Of a stretch of 64,000 nucleotides of DNA, positions 34,234 through 46,205 are shown in pieces. The number at the start of each line of letters is the position of its first letter. Position 1 is the first letter of the stretch. The stretch lies in NCBI GenBank assembly GCA_030847615.1, contig JAUMIR010000001.1, positions 267,405,187 to 267,469,186 on the forward strand. Reading direction: 5' to 3'. The notes below the pieces were generated by a model. That model did no database searches, was not told the origin of the DNA, and saw only the letters and a list, made by a program, of their open reading frames with translations. Both the position numbers and the translations under genes were made by a program. Source of the stretch: Gambelia wislizenii. Lineage: Eukaryota; Chordata; Lepidosauria; Squamata; Crotaphytidae.

Positions 34234-35605
34234 TGAGAGAGTGTCTGCTGAGCTTTCTCACACACATTTGGGTATAATATGTTTAGATTGCCCCCATAAT
34301 CCAAGTTTTTAAATTAAAAACCAATACAGATAATTATCTTAACCAGTTTGTGTTTATTAAAAGTAAGATGTAACCCCCGGAGACATCTCACCAATGACAT
34401 TGTCACTGAGAAGGGTGTCAAGCAAGGCTGCATTCTAGCTCCACTCCTGTTTAACTTCTACATCAATGATTTGGTGGATCACCTCAACAACACTAACTTC
34501 CATCCCCCAAAATTAGAGGGAAGGCATATCTCAACGCTGCTTTATGCGGAACTCCCATTGGACTAAAAAGAGCCCTAAGAGCACTAACACAATATTGCAG
34601 AGTGGAACAGCTAGAACTCAACTATCAAAAAACTAAAATCATGGCATTCGCTAAAAGGCCTAAGAACTACAACTGGAATATAGATGGCCACAAGATTGAG
34701 CAGGTCTCTTGCTTCAAATACCTGGGGGTAATTTTTCAAGCCACTGATAGTAGGAAAGCGCATGGGAAGTATGCTGCTTGAATGCGCAGAGGAGTACAAC
34801 AGCCATTCTTAAATTTCTTAAGTCAAGAGGAGGCCACTATTTACCTACAGCGCTCAAACTCTTTGAAGCCAAACCAGTAGCACAACTGCTTTACGGATCC
34901 CAATTGGGACACTTCCCCAACCCTGCTCCATTAGAACTTGTCCAATCCAAATTTTTAAGATCAGCTTTCCAAACTCCAAAATGTGTCTCTAACGCAGCTC
35001 TGAGACTGGAGTCAGGATTTATGAAAGTGGAGGCCAGAGTGTGGGTGACCATACTCAGCTACTGGCTCAGACTATCCCTCTTTCCCACTGGCCTTGCTCC
35101 ACTAACCTTAAGTGATGATTTCCAATCCAGCTGGAAACAGATAGTGATGACCAAAATTTCAACGCTGGGCCTTTCTCCAGATCTTCTGCTTAGCCTGGGA
35201 TATGATAGGGCGAAAGCTACTATCAAACAGGTAGCAGATATAGAGCGACGACTGGATCTAGCCAGCACTCCAACCTTCATTGCTAGTGACTCCAATAGAT
35301 ATCTAGCCTTTCCTTTGGCATACTTAGCAACACTTGAAATACCTAAACATCAAAGGGCCTTTACTCTTGCACGGTGTCGTGCCCTCCCTTCAGCTGTCCT
35401 TGAAGGCTGATACAAGAAGATCCCCTTCTCAGACAGACTGTACCCCTGCAACTCAGGCCAAATAGAAACAACAGAGCGTGTATTACTCCAGTGCTCATAC
35501 TACAGGGACATACATCTCAGCCTAATTTCACCCCTGTTGCATAAATATCAAGGGCACACTGGACAATTCTACATAAACTTGTTGCTTTCAGGCACCAACC
35601 CAGGA

Positions 35606-35869
35606 ACAACTTGGTGGCGCAGTGGTTAAATGCCAGTACTGCAAGTCACCACGTTGCAAGTTCGATTCTAGCGGGCTCCAAGGTTCACTCAGCCTTCCAT
35701 CCTTTCGTAGGTCGGTAAAATGAGTACCCAGCTTGTGGGGGTAATTAGCTAACACACATTGGAAACTGTTTAATGGTGTAGATGTGTAAATAGCTATTGC
35801 TTAAAACAATTTGTAAGCCGCTCTGATAGCCTTGTGGCTGAAGAGCGGGGTATAAATTTAAAAAAAAAA
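35606..35869 (+). mobile_element. tRNA-derived SINE with LINE-type tail, nested in the LINE
   Basis: The head has an A box (TGGCGCAGTGG, 35613) and a B box (GTTCGATTCTA, about 35660), as expected of a pol III promoter. The body runs 'ctcagccttccatcctttcg', 'ggtaaaatgagtacccagc' and 'gtaagccgctctgatagcc' to 'gcggggtataaattt' and an A run. The head differs from the SINE at 60383, so this is a second tRNA-SINE family. It interrupts the ORF of the host LINE and is the youngest layer here. No clear TSD. Confidence 0.85.
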
Positions 35870-36061
35870 TGTTGCCAGATTCTGCGCAGCTGCAGTTAAA
35901 ATTCGACAGACAATGTCCACAACAGTAGAATAGTATCAACTTAGTCTTGTTATACTGGAGCTAACATTTTAAATACTGTGCTTTTAGCCTGTTTTTATCC
36001 TGTGTTTTTACCTTCATTCTGTATCCCTTTTTACCTGTGCTGGTCTATGACCGTAATAAAG

Positions 36062-36102
36062 ATTCTATTCTATTCTATTCTATTCTATTCTATTCTATTC
36101 TA
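36062..36102. repeat. (ATTCT)n 3' tail of the LINE
   Basis: Eight to nine pentanucleotide units directly at the 3' end of the LINE and before its target duplication, so the tract is part of the element. Confidence 0.9.
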
Positions 36103-36220
36103 TTGTGTTTATTAAATATTCACAGACTGTTTTGTAGAAATAAAACATTCAGGAAGTATTGTGTAGTCATTAATTATTATCTGAGAAAATGTGTTTATGT
36201 TACATCGTAGCAAAACAAAC

Positions 36221-37006
36221 TGTGAGGATGGCAAATTTGCAATAATTACAAGGCTAATCTTCAATACACATCACTGGCAACAGTTCCACCTGCAGGAAGA
36301 TTACTTTACATACTGGTCAAAAATCTATACATTCTCTTTTCTCTAGGAACACAAAGATACACTTGGAGTATTTCTCACTCTTGATGAGAAAGAGTATGTA
36401 TCTTAACACATCATGATACTCAGTTGGGGGGGTCAAAAATGCAGGGGTTTTTTTGTATTTTGGAATTTTTGTCAAAGTTTGTTTTTGCAAAGTACAATGT
36501 TTTTTTACAAAAGTTACGGTTTTGCACAAATCAAATTTTAGCCAGAAAAGTCCCTGAAAGTAAAGAACAAAAACAAAAAGTCCAAAATGCACAAAAACTA
36601 GGGTTAACAAAACTGAATATGGGCTGTAATCTTAACATTTCTTCTTTATGGCAATAATCAGGCATAAAATCCAAATCAGTAACTCACAATAACACCTTTG
36701 TTTCATTGCAGCTTCAGCAAGGAAAGCATTTACTGCAATGCACTATAAAAATTCTACTTATACATGTCCATCTGTGTCTAAGGTATCTCACACATGGCGA
36801 TTTTCAACTTGTGTTACCACTTCTTTGTAGAACAATTACACTTACACAGCATTAAACTATAACATGTCTTGACTGCACATCCATCCATTCTGGGACATGC
36901 ATAAAAGGTGGGGAGCTATCGTGCTTGCTGGGAGATTCTGGGAACTGCAGTCCAAAAAAGTAATCTTTCTCTAGGTATTGTTAAGTAAGTGTGAACATTT
37001 TATACA
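36221..37006. other. No gene seen
   Basis: AT-rich sequence. The T-rich then A-rich order around 36440-36590 makes long but meaningless Phe/Lys-rich frames. Confidence 0.45.
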
Positions 37007-37210
37007 TACAGCGGGCCCTTGGTATCTGCTGGGGTTTGGTTCTCTGTGGATACCAAAATCTGTGGATGCTCAAGTCCCATTATATACAATGGCATAGTAA
37101 AATGGTGTTCCTTATAGAAAATGGCAAAATCACGGTCTTGGAATTTATTTTTTTCTGCAATATTTTCAAGCCACGGATGGTGGAATCCGTGGATACAGAG
37201 GGCCAACTAT
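37007..37210 (+). mobile_element. Tigger-like MITE
   Basis: Starts TACAGCGGGCCCTTGGTATC and ends GATACAGAGGGCCAACTA, flanked by TA. The interior 'ggataccaaaatctgtgga' and 'ttatatacaatggcatagta' is shared with 39062-39317 and 57640-57875. Confidence 0.8.
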
Positions 37211-39061
37211 ATCTCTGTATATGTGCCTTTTCTACATAGACAAGGTGTCCACAGAACAAATGCAAATGTGAAGTGATCCTCAGAAAAACATTAATGAAGA
37301 CTACATTTAATCACAGCCAAGTACTTGTATTTGGTCATTTCTTTCCTTGTCTGCTGACTGAGGATTAGCAAAGTGTGAAAGGAAGAGACACATACTCTTT
37401 CTTAATTCCCAGCTACAGAATGTGGACGAGTTGTTGATACATATCAGAGACAATTTGCAAACAGGTTAACAAATTATTGAAGGCTCAGGAAGATTAAAGA
37501 AACCATACTGACATCCAGAGCTGTATACAGATGTGAAGGAAAATAAACTTTATTGAATGTATTTTACTTCGGGCTTATCTACATGGGCCAGGATATGCAA
37601 GGTCCCTGCAGGATGTGGCATATCCTGCTCATGGATCTGGCCTGCTCCTCCCACGTTACCTGGATGAAATGGGCTGGAGTCCAGATAGGCATGTCAGCCT
37701 GTCTCTATAGCCACCACCATCACCGCCTGCGTCCCACTCTCCAGATCCAGGAAGGAGGCCTGCAGCACATGAGCAAGGTTCCTTCCCTTCATATGACCAG
37801 CCTTGGTCACATGCTGCAGGGCCCCTTCCTGGATCTGAAAGAGAAAGACAGCCTGCAGCCAGCATACCAGAAGGGGCTCCAGTGGTCATGAGGAGCCCAA
37901 TCCATTTTTTCCAGGCTAGTATGCATTTTACCAGGTATTATTTCAAAACATTTTATTAGACCCTACCCCATCTTCCCCCATCTTAATCCCATCCTTGCTC
38001 CAGTGGTTGTGAAGACTGCCCGGGGGGCAAAAGCCCTGTATCATCATGACTGCAGGCCTCCAAGATGGAGGCAAGACAGGATAAATAATTTTTTTAAAAA
38101 AATTCATTTCTATCAAGTTTTTCTCCCACCAATGAGACTCAGTCAGCAGGCTCAACAAAATCCTACCATGCCTCCTCTCACCAACAAAAAATATGTAAAC
38201 AATATGGTTATGCTGTAAGCCTAAGAGCTGTCCCTTGAGCCCAACTTCAACAGCTACCAATTTCTTAATTCAGTTTCAAATATTTTACCAATTTGAACTA
38301 ATAAGAACTATTGTTTACCCATGATGATTTGAACAATGGTCTATAGTTTGCAAGATCTGAAAAGGGATGCTAAGGACAGAGTGAATTGGAGGTCTCTCAT
38401 TCATAGGGTCACCATAAGTTGAAGTCAGCTTGAAGGCAGCTAACAACAGTATTATCAAGACCCAGATAGGCAAGCTGGGTGGACTTGCTCTGCCCCAGCT
38501 TTGCTCACTTGGTGTAACATCACCATAGGCTAGGGCACTGTGGGAAAGGGGACTACTAACCAACCAAGCCCTCCAGATCCAGATGAGCTATGAGGAAGGA
38601 TCTTTGCCTAGTGTTGGGACAAATAAATGGATGCTTACATCCTGTTATCAATAATAGTAATACTTCCTGGAGAAACTGTGGTAATCAAACAGCTACATGC
38701 ATATGTGGTAGGGATATCCAAGAGTATCTGCATATAGGAACAAAATATTTGAGGTGGTAAGTAAGTTCACTAATCAAACTGCAATAGCCTTCCAGTCTTA
38801 AGTTTGCTTTCTTTGCTTCTTGCTCATGATTAGCAGTTAAAACAGATAGATTTTACTGATCTTAATTTGTGGAGCAAGATTATTACTGACTAATCACATT
38901 TTCTTTTGAATGTAAAAATTAAAGATGCATCTTTTTCTTTGCTTTTTAGTTTATGTGAAATTTTAACTCTATGCCACCTGTCATGTTAACTGTTTAAATG
39001 ACAGGTTCTGCCCTTTTTTTTTCTTGACAAAAACATCAGTAAAATTATTACTATAAAATAA
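37211..39061. other. No gene; hairpin at 37742-37837 and SINE-tail scrap near 38390
   Basis: Includes an imperfect inverted repeat (37742-37778 with 37801-37837, 32 of 37 paired) and 'agggtcaccataagttgaag', which resembles the tRNA-SINE tail. No coding signature. Confidence 0.5.
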
Positions 39062-39317
39062 TACAGTGGGCCCTTGGTATCTGCTGGGGTTTGGTTCCAG
39101 GCCCCACCTGTGGATACCAAAATCTGTGGATGCTCAAATCCCATTATATACAATGGCATAGTAAAACCATGTCCCTTATTTAAAATGGTGAACAGCAAGG
39201 TTTGCTTCTTGGAATTTATTTATTTATTTATTTATTTTTGTGGGAGGGGGATATTTTCAAGACATGGATGATGGAATCCATGGATACCAAATCCATGGCT
39301 GCAAAGGACCAACTGTA
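39062..39317 (+). mobile_element. Tigger-like MITE
   Basis: The ends TACAGTGGGCCCTTGGTATC and GCAAAGGACCAACTGTA are inverted repeats with TA flanks. It contains a (TTTA)n expansion at 39216-39238 not present in the 37007 copy. Confidence 0.8.
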
Positions 39318-39329
39318 ATATTAATGCAG

Positions 39330-39400
39330 CTGCTGTTACTTTGTGCTATCAGGTTGACTTTGAGTGATGGCAACCCCTAGAGAAAGCAAAGGCCTCTGGG
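39330..39400 (-). mobile_element. tRNA-SINE tail fragment, antisense
   Basis: 'tgctatcaggttgactttga' and 'gtgatggcaacccctagag' resemble the reversed tail of the SINE family. Short and uncertain. Confidence 0.35.
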
Positions 39401-39526
39401 AGATGCTGTGATTAAGAATGCTCCTCAGGTCATGCAAATTCATTATTACTATAATTATTACTATTTCAGAAAAAAATACTGCACTCTCCCTATGCAGGAG
39501 TAAGAAACCAACATGGAAAATCCTAC

Positions 39527-39778
39527 TGTAGGACCCTAATATCCACTGGGGATTGATTTTGGGGAGGGGGTGGATACCAAAAATTATGGATAATAGTGGA
39601 CGTCATTGAAAATAATGGGACTTCTGGTTTAAAATATCATAGAGTTGCCTTGGATGACCTACAAAACACTAGTACATACACATTTTCTAGGAAGACTCTA
39701 CAGTAGGTGTGCTGTGTTGTGTCCCATGGATAAGTGAATCAGTGGATAGTGAACCAGTGGATACAGGGGTCCTACTGT
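39527..39778 (-). mobile_element. Tigger-like MITE
   Basis: The left end is TACTGTAGGACCCTAATATCC and the right end GATACAGGGGTCCTACTGTA. The interior matches the copy at 10662-10901 in reverse ('gaaaataatgggacttctgg', 'tagagttgccttggatg'). Confidence 0.75.
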
Positions 39779-41640
39779 ATTTAAGATAACATGTTTATTT
39801 ATGAAATTTAGATCGCTATAAAAGTGCAACGAGAACAAGTGGAAAGCAAGTTTTGTACACATTTCTTTTTCTCTACTTTGCATACTCCCTGTTTCCCCCT
39901 GTATACACCCAAAAGTATTTGGAGAAGGTGAAGAGCCTTTCTCAAGAGGATGGGCTGTGTCATACAATGCCATCGGAAAAGGCAATGGGAGATGGAATAG
40001 CCTCAAATTAGTTAAATGGCTCTTGCACAAGCAGAGATCTTCCACAATAGTGCAAGGGTGTGAAGCAGGAGGATTCAAGATCAGGTATACCTCTCAACGT
40101 ATCTCTCTCCATTAGTCATGCCACAAAGAAGTGCCCTTCACATATGAACTGTGCAATATCATATGCTTGATGCAGGGCATCATATGGTTACCCAGAAAGA
40201 ATAGCATCAATGTTAACTGGTTTAAGATTGCTCTGCCTGATCTCTGGAATGACACCCCCACCCGCAACACCCCATACTACAAATCTCCTGTACTTTGCAG
40301 ACCCCTTGAGAGGATTTTAGGGGGTCATAGACCAGGCAGGGAGGGGAAGGAGAGACTGATTATGAAAACTGTCTTCAACTTGCACAACTAATGGTTACAA
40401 TCTATGTTTTAAACATCCACAGCGTGGCTGTGATGGAGTGACCACACCTAGATTTTAAATCAGCCTAGGTCAAACTGCTATTCAAAACACTCCAACTATG
40501 AATTAAGTTCCATTTTTGTAACAGTTTGTGTTCCTCGATAATCTTCACTACCATAAACCCCACTGATGCACATAATATTTTGAAGAGGTGGGAAATTAAA
40601 ACAAAAATGTATAAAGGGAACAATCAGACATAACAATGAATATACTTAGAAGATTTTTTTTCTGGCATATGCAAGGGAAAGAACCTCTTGTTATTTTCTC
40701 TGTTTCCTCACTATGGGACTGAAGTTTATCTTCACACTTAATTGTGATGCTTAACACAAAATGGTGGTGATGAATCATAATTCTCAAGAAGATTCACGGT
40801 TCTCTGCTTTCTTTCTAACAATGTTATTAAAGTCTCCTGGCAAATCTTAAATCAAAGCAAAAACAGAGAACAGCCAGGTTTTATTTAAAGTATTTTATAA
40901 TGTAGGAAAGCTCAGAGCCATAAGATACAGCCTGTATTCAATAAAAGATGATTAGAGGAAGAAATGTAAATAATGCTTCTAACATTATTGAAAGAGAACT
41001 CAGTGAAAGAAAATGTTTTAGAGGCTACAGAGTTATAAGAATGGTACTAATCTGCTCTGAATACAGTAACTGAAAAAGTACCTGAAGGTGGTTTATAACT
41101 CTTTTATAAAACTGGCCATCATGATGGACATGAGCAGTCAGTTATTTGTGGGGGAGGGGTGACCATAATGTTTTTCAGTATGTGGCCTGTAGAAATTATA
41201 CTTTCTCACCCACTCACACTGTGATAATACCTATCAACTGAGACTTAGGCTTTATCTAAAGATGTAACAAGATGAGGTGGTAAGAAACATGAGGCAGGAG
41301 AATGAACGCTACCAAGTCAGGTCCCAGTTACAGTCACTGGATATAAAATGCCCACCCATTTAAGTAAAGACTGCATGTCAAGGAGGAAACGGGTTTAATA
41401 AATTCTATTTACAGGGAGATTTTCATATGGGGAGCATTTAAAAATGCACTCCCCCATCTTAACCTATCCACCTGTCTCAGCTCTTTACCACTTCATTCCC
41501 TCCCACTCACCTTGGCTACATGTGTAGATCAGGTCATACATGCAGTCGTGGCAAGGAGAAAATTATACAGTAGCTACCAAACTACAAAGGAAGTGGTTAC
41601 TTATTCTCACCATACTTCACATTAATGAAAAGGAATGTTG
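39779..41640. other. No gene seen; 40085-40215 repeats at 41765-41905
   Basis: The block 'tctctctccattagtcatgcc...gcttgatgcagggcatcatatgg' is a diverged copy of 'tttctctccattagccatgac...gcctgatgcaggatggcatg' at 41785-41870. It is probably an old dispersed repeat. Nothing else recognised. Confidence 0.45.
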
Positions 41641-41910
41641 GCTTACCTGTGATACAGTCTTTTCCTGTGCTGTACTGTATTATTCCCTACCTGAGCAATA
41701 ACTATGGCAGTGCTGCTGTTGAGAGGAAGAGAAGAGAAGCCAGGCTGCGAGACTGAAGCCCAGTTACAATTCCTCAACTTCTTTCTCTCCATTAGCCATG
41801 ACACATAGAAGCTTCCTTTGCACATAAATTGTGTGAAGTCATGTGCCTGATGCAGGATGGCATGTGACTACCAGGAAGCATGGCATCACTGCTATTCCCA
41901 CTCTGCAACA
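41640..41910 (+). repeat. Possible terminal remnant of another DIRS-like element
   Basis: 'aatgttggcttacctgtgat', 'cagtcttttcctgtgctgta' and 'ttattccctacctgagc' have the same layout as the left end of the DIRS element at 50959 ('aatgttacattggtacttacc', 'aggtactttctgtagggtg', 'gaatccgtaac'). The similarity is in layout more than identity. No coding part is next to it. Confidence 0.25.
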
Positions 41911-42298
41911 TCCACAGTCTGGACATCCAGAGATGGGGGCAGTTGTGTTGGTGTGACAGCAGGATTGCAAGTGAGTATGGGCACCCCACTCAAGAATGGG
42001 CCTGGAAATGAAACAGGAAAGCTAGCAGTGCTTTCCTGTTTCATGCTTACTGAACTAATCTAATGCTTACTGCCATGCCCTTCCCCAGGATTTTCTATTC
42101 CAGGCACCAGACAATCAGTGTTCTTTGGCCGGTGAATATATTCAGTCTCTATTAGATTTGTGAGAGAACAGTTCCTCTTTGTTTTTTCTCTTTTTCCTAC
42201 ATTTTTGTACTTCTGGTAATCTTAACAGTGCAAGCTTGTTTGAGTGGATGCATGGTGCTCTTTGCACAGTATATATGGATTTGTACTCAAAAAACAAT

Positions 42299-42318
42299 CT
42301 GTGTGTGTGTATGTGTGT
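42299..42318. repeat. (GT)n
   Basis: Short dinucleotide tract with one interruption. Confidence 0.9.
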
Positions 42319-42349
42319 AAAATAGTTCTGCTTCTCTCTGTGAGTCTAT

Positions 42350-42934
42350 GGAGATTATCAGACCCAGCTAATGTGGTACCAGCGTAACACCAGCATAACA
42401 CAAAAGGATGCCAAAATCAGACAACGACATCCTTTTGCATTCTGCTGGCATTATGGTCTCGTTTCTTTTTACTGACAGCTGAAGCCATCAATAGATCACA
42501 CATTCCATTTTGGTGCCAGCATTGCTGGCATGCAAAACCTCGGGCCATTTAAATCCCATCACTGCAGCGGGAATGGCTGGTCCGGTGCGAACACTTCCAG
42601 GTAAGATTGGGACATCCAGGTAAGTTTCACTCTTTTTATGACCTTTCCCAGGTTACTTGGGATTTTAAAATTGTGTTTATGTGCTTTGTGTAACTTTTAA
42701 TGCTTTGTTTTTGTTTTTATTTTTTAATTTCCCACACTCTCATCTTCTCGTGAGAATGAGCAGGATTTCACTCCAGGAAGTGAATGGAGCTCTGTTAGAC
42801 CTCCATTCATGCCTGGGCTGCTCAACAACAGGAGAGAAGGTAAGCGTGGTGGGGAGGGTTATTGTTTCAGGATAGGGGCAGGATTAGAGATTGTGGGACA
42901 GGAATACTTTTTGCATAACTGTCTGATAACCTCC
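42350..42934. mobile_element. 585-bp MITE, TIR GGAGATTATCAGA, TSD TAT, copy 2
   Basis: It starts GGAGATTATCAGAC and ends GTCTGATAACCTCC, with TAT on both sides (42347-42349, 42935-42937). It shares the interior phrases 'gggacatccaggtaag', 'ctcgtgagaatg' and 'catgcctgggctgc' with 15400-16019. A 64-codon frame at 42681 is chance. Confidence 0.85.
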
Positions 42935-42965
42935 TATAATTAGTCCTAACTAATGTCACACTGCG

Positions 42966-43184
42966 CCAGTGTGGTATAGTGGTTTAAGTGTTGGACCATG
43001 AATCTTGAGACCAGGGTTCAGATCCCCGTTCAGCTGTGGAAACCCACTGGGTGGCTTTAGGCAAGTCACACCCTCAGCCTCAGAGGAAGGCAAGGGCAAA
43101 GCCCCTCTGAACAAATCCTGCTAAGAAAATCTCATGCTAGGTTGACCTTAGTGTAGCCATGACTTGACAGCGTGTCACAACAGC
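42966..43184 (+). mobile_element. tRNA-derived SINE
   Basis: Full copy: 'ccagtgtggtatagtggttt', 'ccagggttcagatcc' (B box), 'gtggaaacccactgggtgg', 'cagcctcagaggaaggcaag', 'cccctctgaacaaatcctgc', and a tail ending 'gtcacaacagc'. Confidence 0.88.
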
Positions 43185-44701
43185 AGTGTCACACTATAGA
43201 TTCCACTTAACTTTAAAAGACAAGAATGGGTCTCCAAAGTACCTCTGATTTCTTTAAAATCCAATGATTATTCCTACTTACAAATTGAAGATTTATGCAT
43301 ACCTCTTTTCCTTAAGCCCCGCTATTCCTTTACACTTGGCAAGTTCCCTAATATGTTTGCCAGATGTTCCTTGCTGTTGAGGAATTATCCTTACTTCAAA
43401 AAGGTTCTTCCTTATTCAGAAAAGCACAGTCTTCACAGAATTTAATGCATCTCTGGTATCCAGCTAATTGCTGGCTCTACAACACTCTAATATAATGGGT
43501 GCCCCATCTCCCAAGTTTGGGGGGCCTTGATCTAGCATTCCTAAAGTGTTTCCAGATGAGGGTTTTTTGTTGTTTTTTTTAAACTATGCAATTGTCATGC
43601 CTCATTCCCAGAATTTTATATCAGGTCCAAATGACATCATCTCCCATTTGAAACTCTCTGGTTGTTTCCAACCAATTCTTTGGCCTTTCTTTTTTACTAC
43701 AGAAAATCTGTTAAGAAGGGAAAGATAAGTGACTGCACCACACACTTTCTTTTGATACGAATGATAAGAGCCATCTGTCTGGAAACACTAATACCCACTT
43801 CAATGAATGTGTCATTCAGAACTCAAGTGGGCAGGCACTCATATGGAGAAGATCAAGTAGGGATAAAGAAACTCTATATGTTATCAGGTTTCTATCACTT
43901 CTGGAAGAATTCAGCATAATACAGTATTATACAGAGTGAGAAAGAGAGAGAGAGAGAGAGAGCACTAGCTAGCTACAGGTATAATTACAGGTATATGAAG
44001 ACCCACTGTGGAAAACCCTATCTTATTAAAGAAGCATAAATACACATTACAGGTCTGTTATACTTCATCTAGCCCTTAGCAAAAGTCCTCCAGTTCTAAA
44101 CACACACACACAAACACACAGTTGATTCCCAGAGAGACTAGACAGAGGGTATAGCATGCAAACAGGCAATTTATGTTTGCATATGGAATCTACTAAAAAC
44201 AGTGTCTAATTAACGTGGATAGCAGTGATCTCTCTAACTGGCACAACAGAAGATCTGGAAATCCATCACTATTATCTGGGAGACTAAGTGAGACTTCTTG
44301 GGACATCTCCCATATAAAAGAACAATTAAAGTATTAAAAAAAAGAATGATGTACCAGGACAAATTGGCACTATATGTAAATAATGTGCATACCTACAAAT
44401 AAATTCTAGAGACTGAACAAGAGAACAAGCTGGTAAAAATTAATGAAGAAGTATGACATTCCATGCAGCAAATGAAAAGGGCTATGGTTCATGAAAATAG
44501 ATGCCATGATTAATGTGTTTTTGCTTAGCAGGATATATGACTTGTTCTTATTTTAATTGGTATATCCCAGAAAGCATATCCCACTAAACATGGAAACTAA
44601 ACTAAATTCCTGGGGAGCCTTGTTGATCATTTTCTCTTTTAGAAGAAAGAGAAAAGAACACAAGGATTAATAAATCCAGCTTCTCAACCAGTGATTAACT
44701 A
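43185..44701. other. No gene seen; (GA)n at 43941-43962
   Basis: AT-rich sequence. (CA)n near 44100-44120. Frames of 60-85 codons around 43.5-43.9 kb carry no signature. Confidence 0.5.
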
Positions 44702-44927
44702 AGGGTGGATCCACGCTACACAAATAATCCAGTTTGAAACTGAATTATTTGCCATGGGTCCTTCCTATGGAATCCTGGGATTTGGAGTTTGGAGGCCCCA
44801 GCATTCTTTGGCATAGAAGGTTAAAGGCCTTGTAAAACTACAAATCCCAGGATTCAATAGTAAGGACCCATGGCAAATAATCCAGTTTCAAACTGGATTA
44901 TTTGTGTTGTGTGGATCAGACCTAAGA
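44702..44927. mobile_element. Palindromic MITE (AATAATCCAGTTT family)
   Basis: The left end 'ggatccacgctacacaaata' through 'atccagtttgaaactgaatt' is mirrored by 'aataatccagtttcaaactgg' through 'gttgtgtggatcagacc' at the right, giving terminal repeats of about 55 bp. The centre again has 'aatcctgggatttggagttt' and 'aaactacaaatcccaggatt'. Related in design to the 59492-59715 element but with different ends. Confidence 0.8.
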
Positions 44928-45617
44928 GTGTATTCCTATACATCTCTATTCTAGCAGCAGATGAGACTTTCTCCTGAGTAGATTTTTTTTAATTGCCTCT
45001 GAAAGTACCAAAGCTCTGCCCCATGTAAAAAGATTTCTAAATCAAACCTATCAACTGTCTATTCTTGATGTAAAATAACTTCAAACAGTTCCTACTATGC
45101 ATCTAGCTTTAATATATATACCATTATGATGTAATTTAGATAAGTAAATTATTTCATGTGCTGAGCAAGTTTATTAGAAATTGACCAATTAAACATAGTG
45201 TTAAACCAAAGAAAATCACTTCTGTTTTAGCAAAATGAATACATTAATAAACTGTTCTTTCTGTCAAATTTAACCAACAGATGTAGTCACTTTAAAAGAC
45301 CAAAAGGCAATAGTGCCAAAGACTATACGTCTATATCATCTGTATATACAAGAAAATCGGGTTTCCTACTTTATGGTATCAAGGGGTCATGCACACAGTT
45401 CTACAAGCAATTGTAAATTAAGAGTAAATAGAAGGGGTACCAAATAACACACCCTGTTTAACTCCCTTCATGGTCTGATAGGACTCCCAGTTGTCTACTC
45501 TGACAGTACTGATACAGAATTTGAAGGAGCATCAGGAATTTAATATATGTATCAAAGACAAACAATTTAGCTAACTACAAACTTCACAAAGTATACTTTT
45601 GCATGATTTGAAAGCAG
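44928..45617. other. No gene seen
   Basis: AT-rich sequence. Nothing recognised. Confidence 0.5.
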
Positions 45618-46205
45618 TGGGCCTGTCTATATGGGGGGGGGGGCATGTGGACTTATGTGCACTAAGACAAATTAGAAGCAGCTTCTATTTGTCTTAACTG
45701 TTTTCTGGCACAATCGCAAGCATGTGAAGCTATTCACTTTTGCTGCCCCAACGAGCATGCCTATGAATCAAGATGGCAGGTGCAAGTGAATTACTCACGT
45801 TTTTATTGTTGCCAGTTGTGGCTGCCAAACAGTATTTAAAAAAAAAAAAACAGGCATATCTAAGGTGCGAAAGTGCAAAATTCCATCTAAATAAACTTTT
45901 AAAAGAAAAGGGCTGTTTCATTGCCTGAGCACTCGCTCACTAAAGCAAAAATCCAAGGTGGCGGTTCCAGGCATTTTTCTTGTTAGCAAGATCCACCCCC
46001 TGCCCATGTCCAACCAACCATTTTCCACTTCTGATTTTATCGCATATGCAAATGAATGTGAATCCAACTGTCCAAACGAGCAGAAATGCACAATCTCTAT
46101 GGAGCTTTTTTAAGCTCCATAGTTTACATAGGAGTTTACAGTGGGTTTGGCCTCCCTCCTTCTAAATACTGCAATACGATACGGAATGCCATTAGGACAG
46201 GTAGG
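45618..46205 (-). mobile_element. Family-X repeat, inverted copy
   Basis: Begins GGGCCTGTCTATATGG and ends near 'ccattaggacaggtagga', matching the terminal words of the family. The interior 'tccatagtttacataggag' and 'catatgcaaatgaatgtg' are weaker matches. A G run (45635) and A run (45838) are internal. Confidence 0.5.

Larger units (their letters stand above)
34362..36102 (+). mobile_element. 5'-truncated non-LTR retrotransposon (ingi/Vingi-like?) with 14-bp TSD
   Basis: It starts inside the RT domain: GVKQGCILAPLLFNFYINDL, LLYA, then a deletion of the expected DD active site, then RALTQYCRVEQLELNYQKTK, VSCFKYLGVIF and a long C-terminal frame (34778-35410, 210 codons) with a Cys/His tail CNSGQIETTERVLLQC (a Cys...Cys pattern in which the usual His is Arg). 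The 3' end is 'gaccgtaataaagattctat' followed by (ATTCT)n to 36102. TTGTGTTTATTAAA flanks both sides (34348-34361, 36103-36116). The clade is a guess from the C-terminus. Stops at several points make it dead. Confidence 0.8.
34234..36220 (+). repeat. 232-bp tandem duplication, unit 2, split by a LINE
   Basis: The first 128 bp (34234-34361) and last 104 bp (36117-36220) add up to exactly one 232-bp unit. The LINE insertion 34362-36102 and one copy of its target duplication separate them. The duplication therefore predates the LINE. Confidence 0.92.

Noticed and set aside
36060..36105. Possible CRISPR-like or stand-alone satellite array
   Set aside because: It is a pentanucleotide tail directly at the 3' end of a LINE, with no spacers. 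CRISPR is not expected in a vertebrate.
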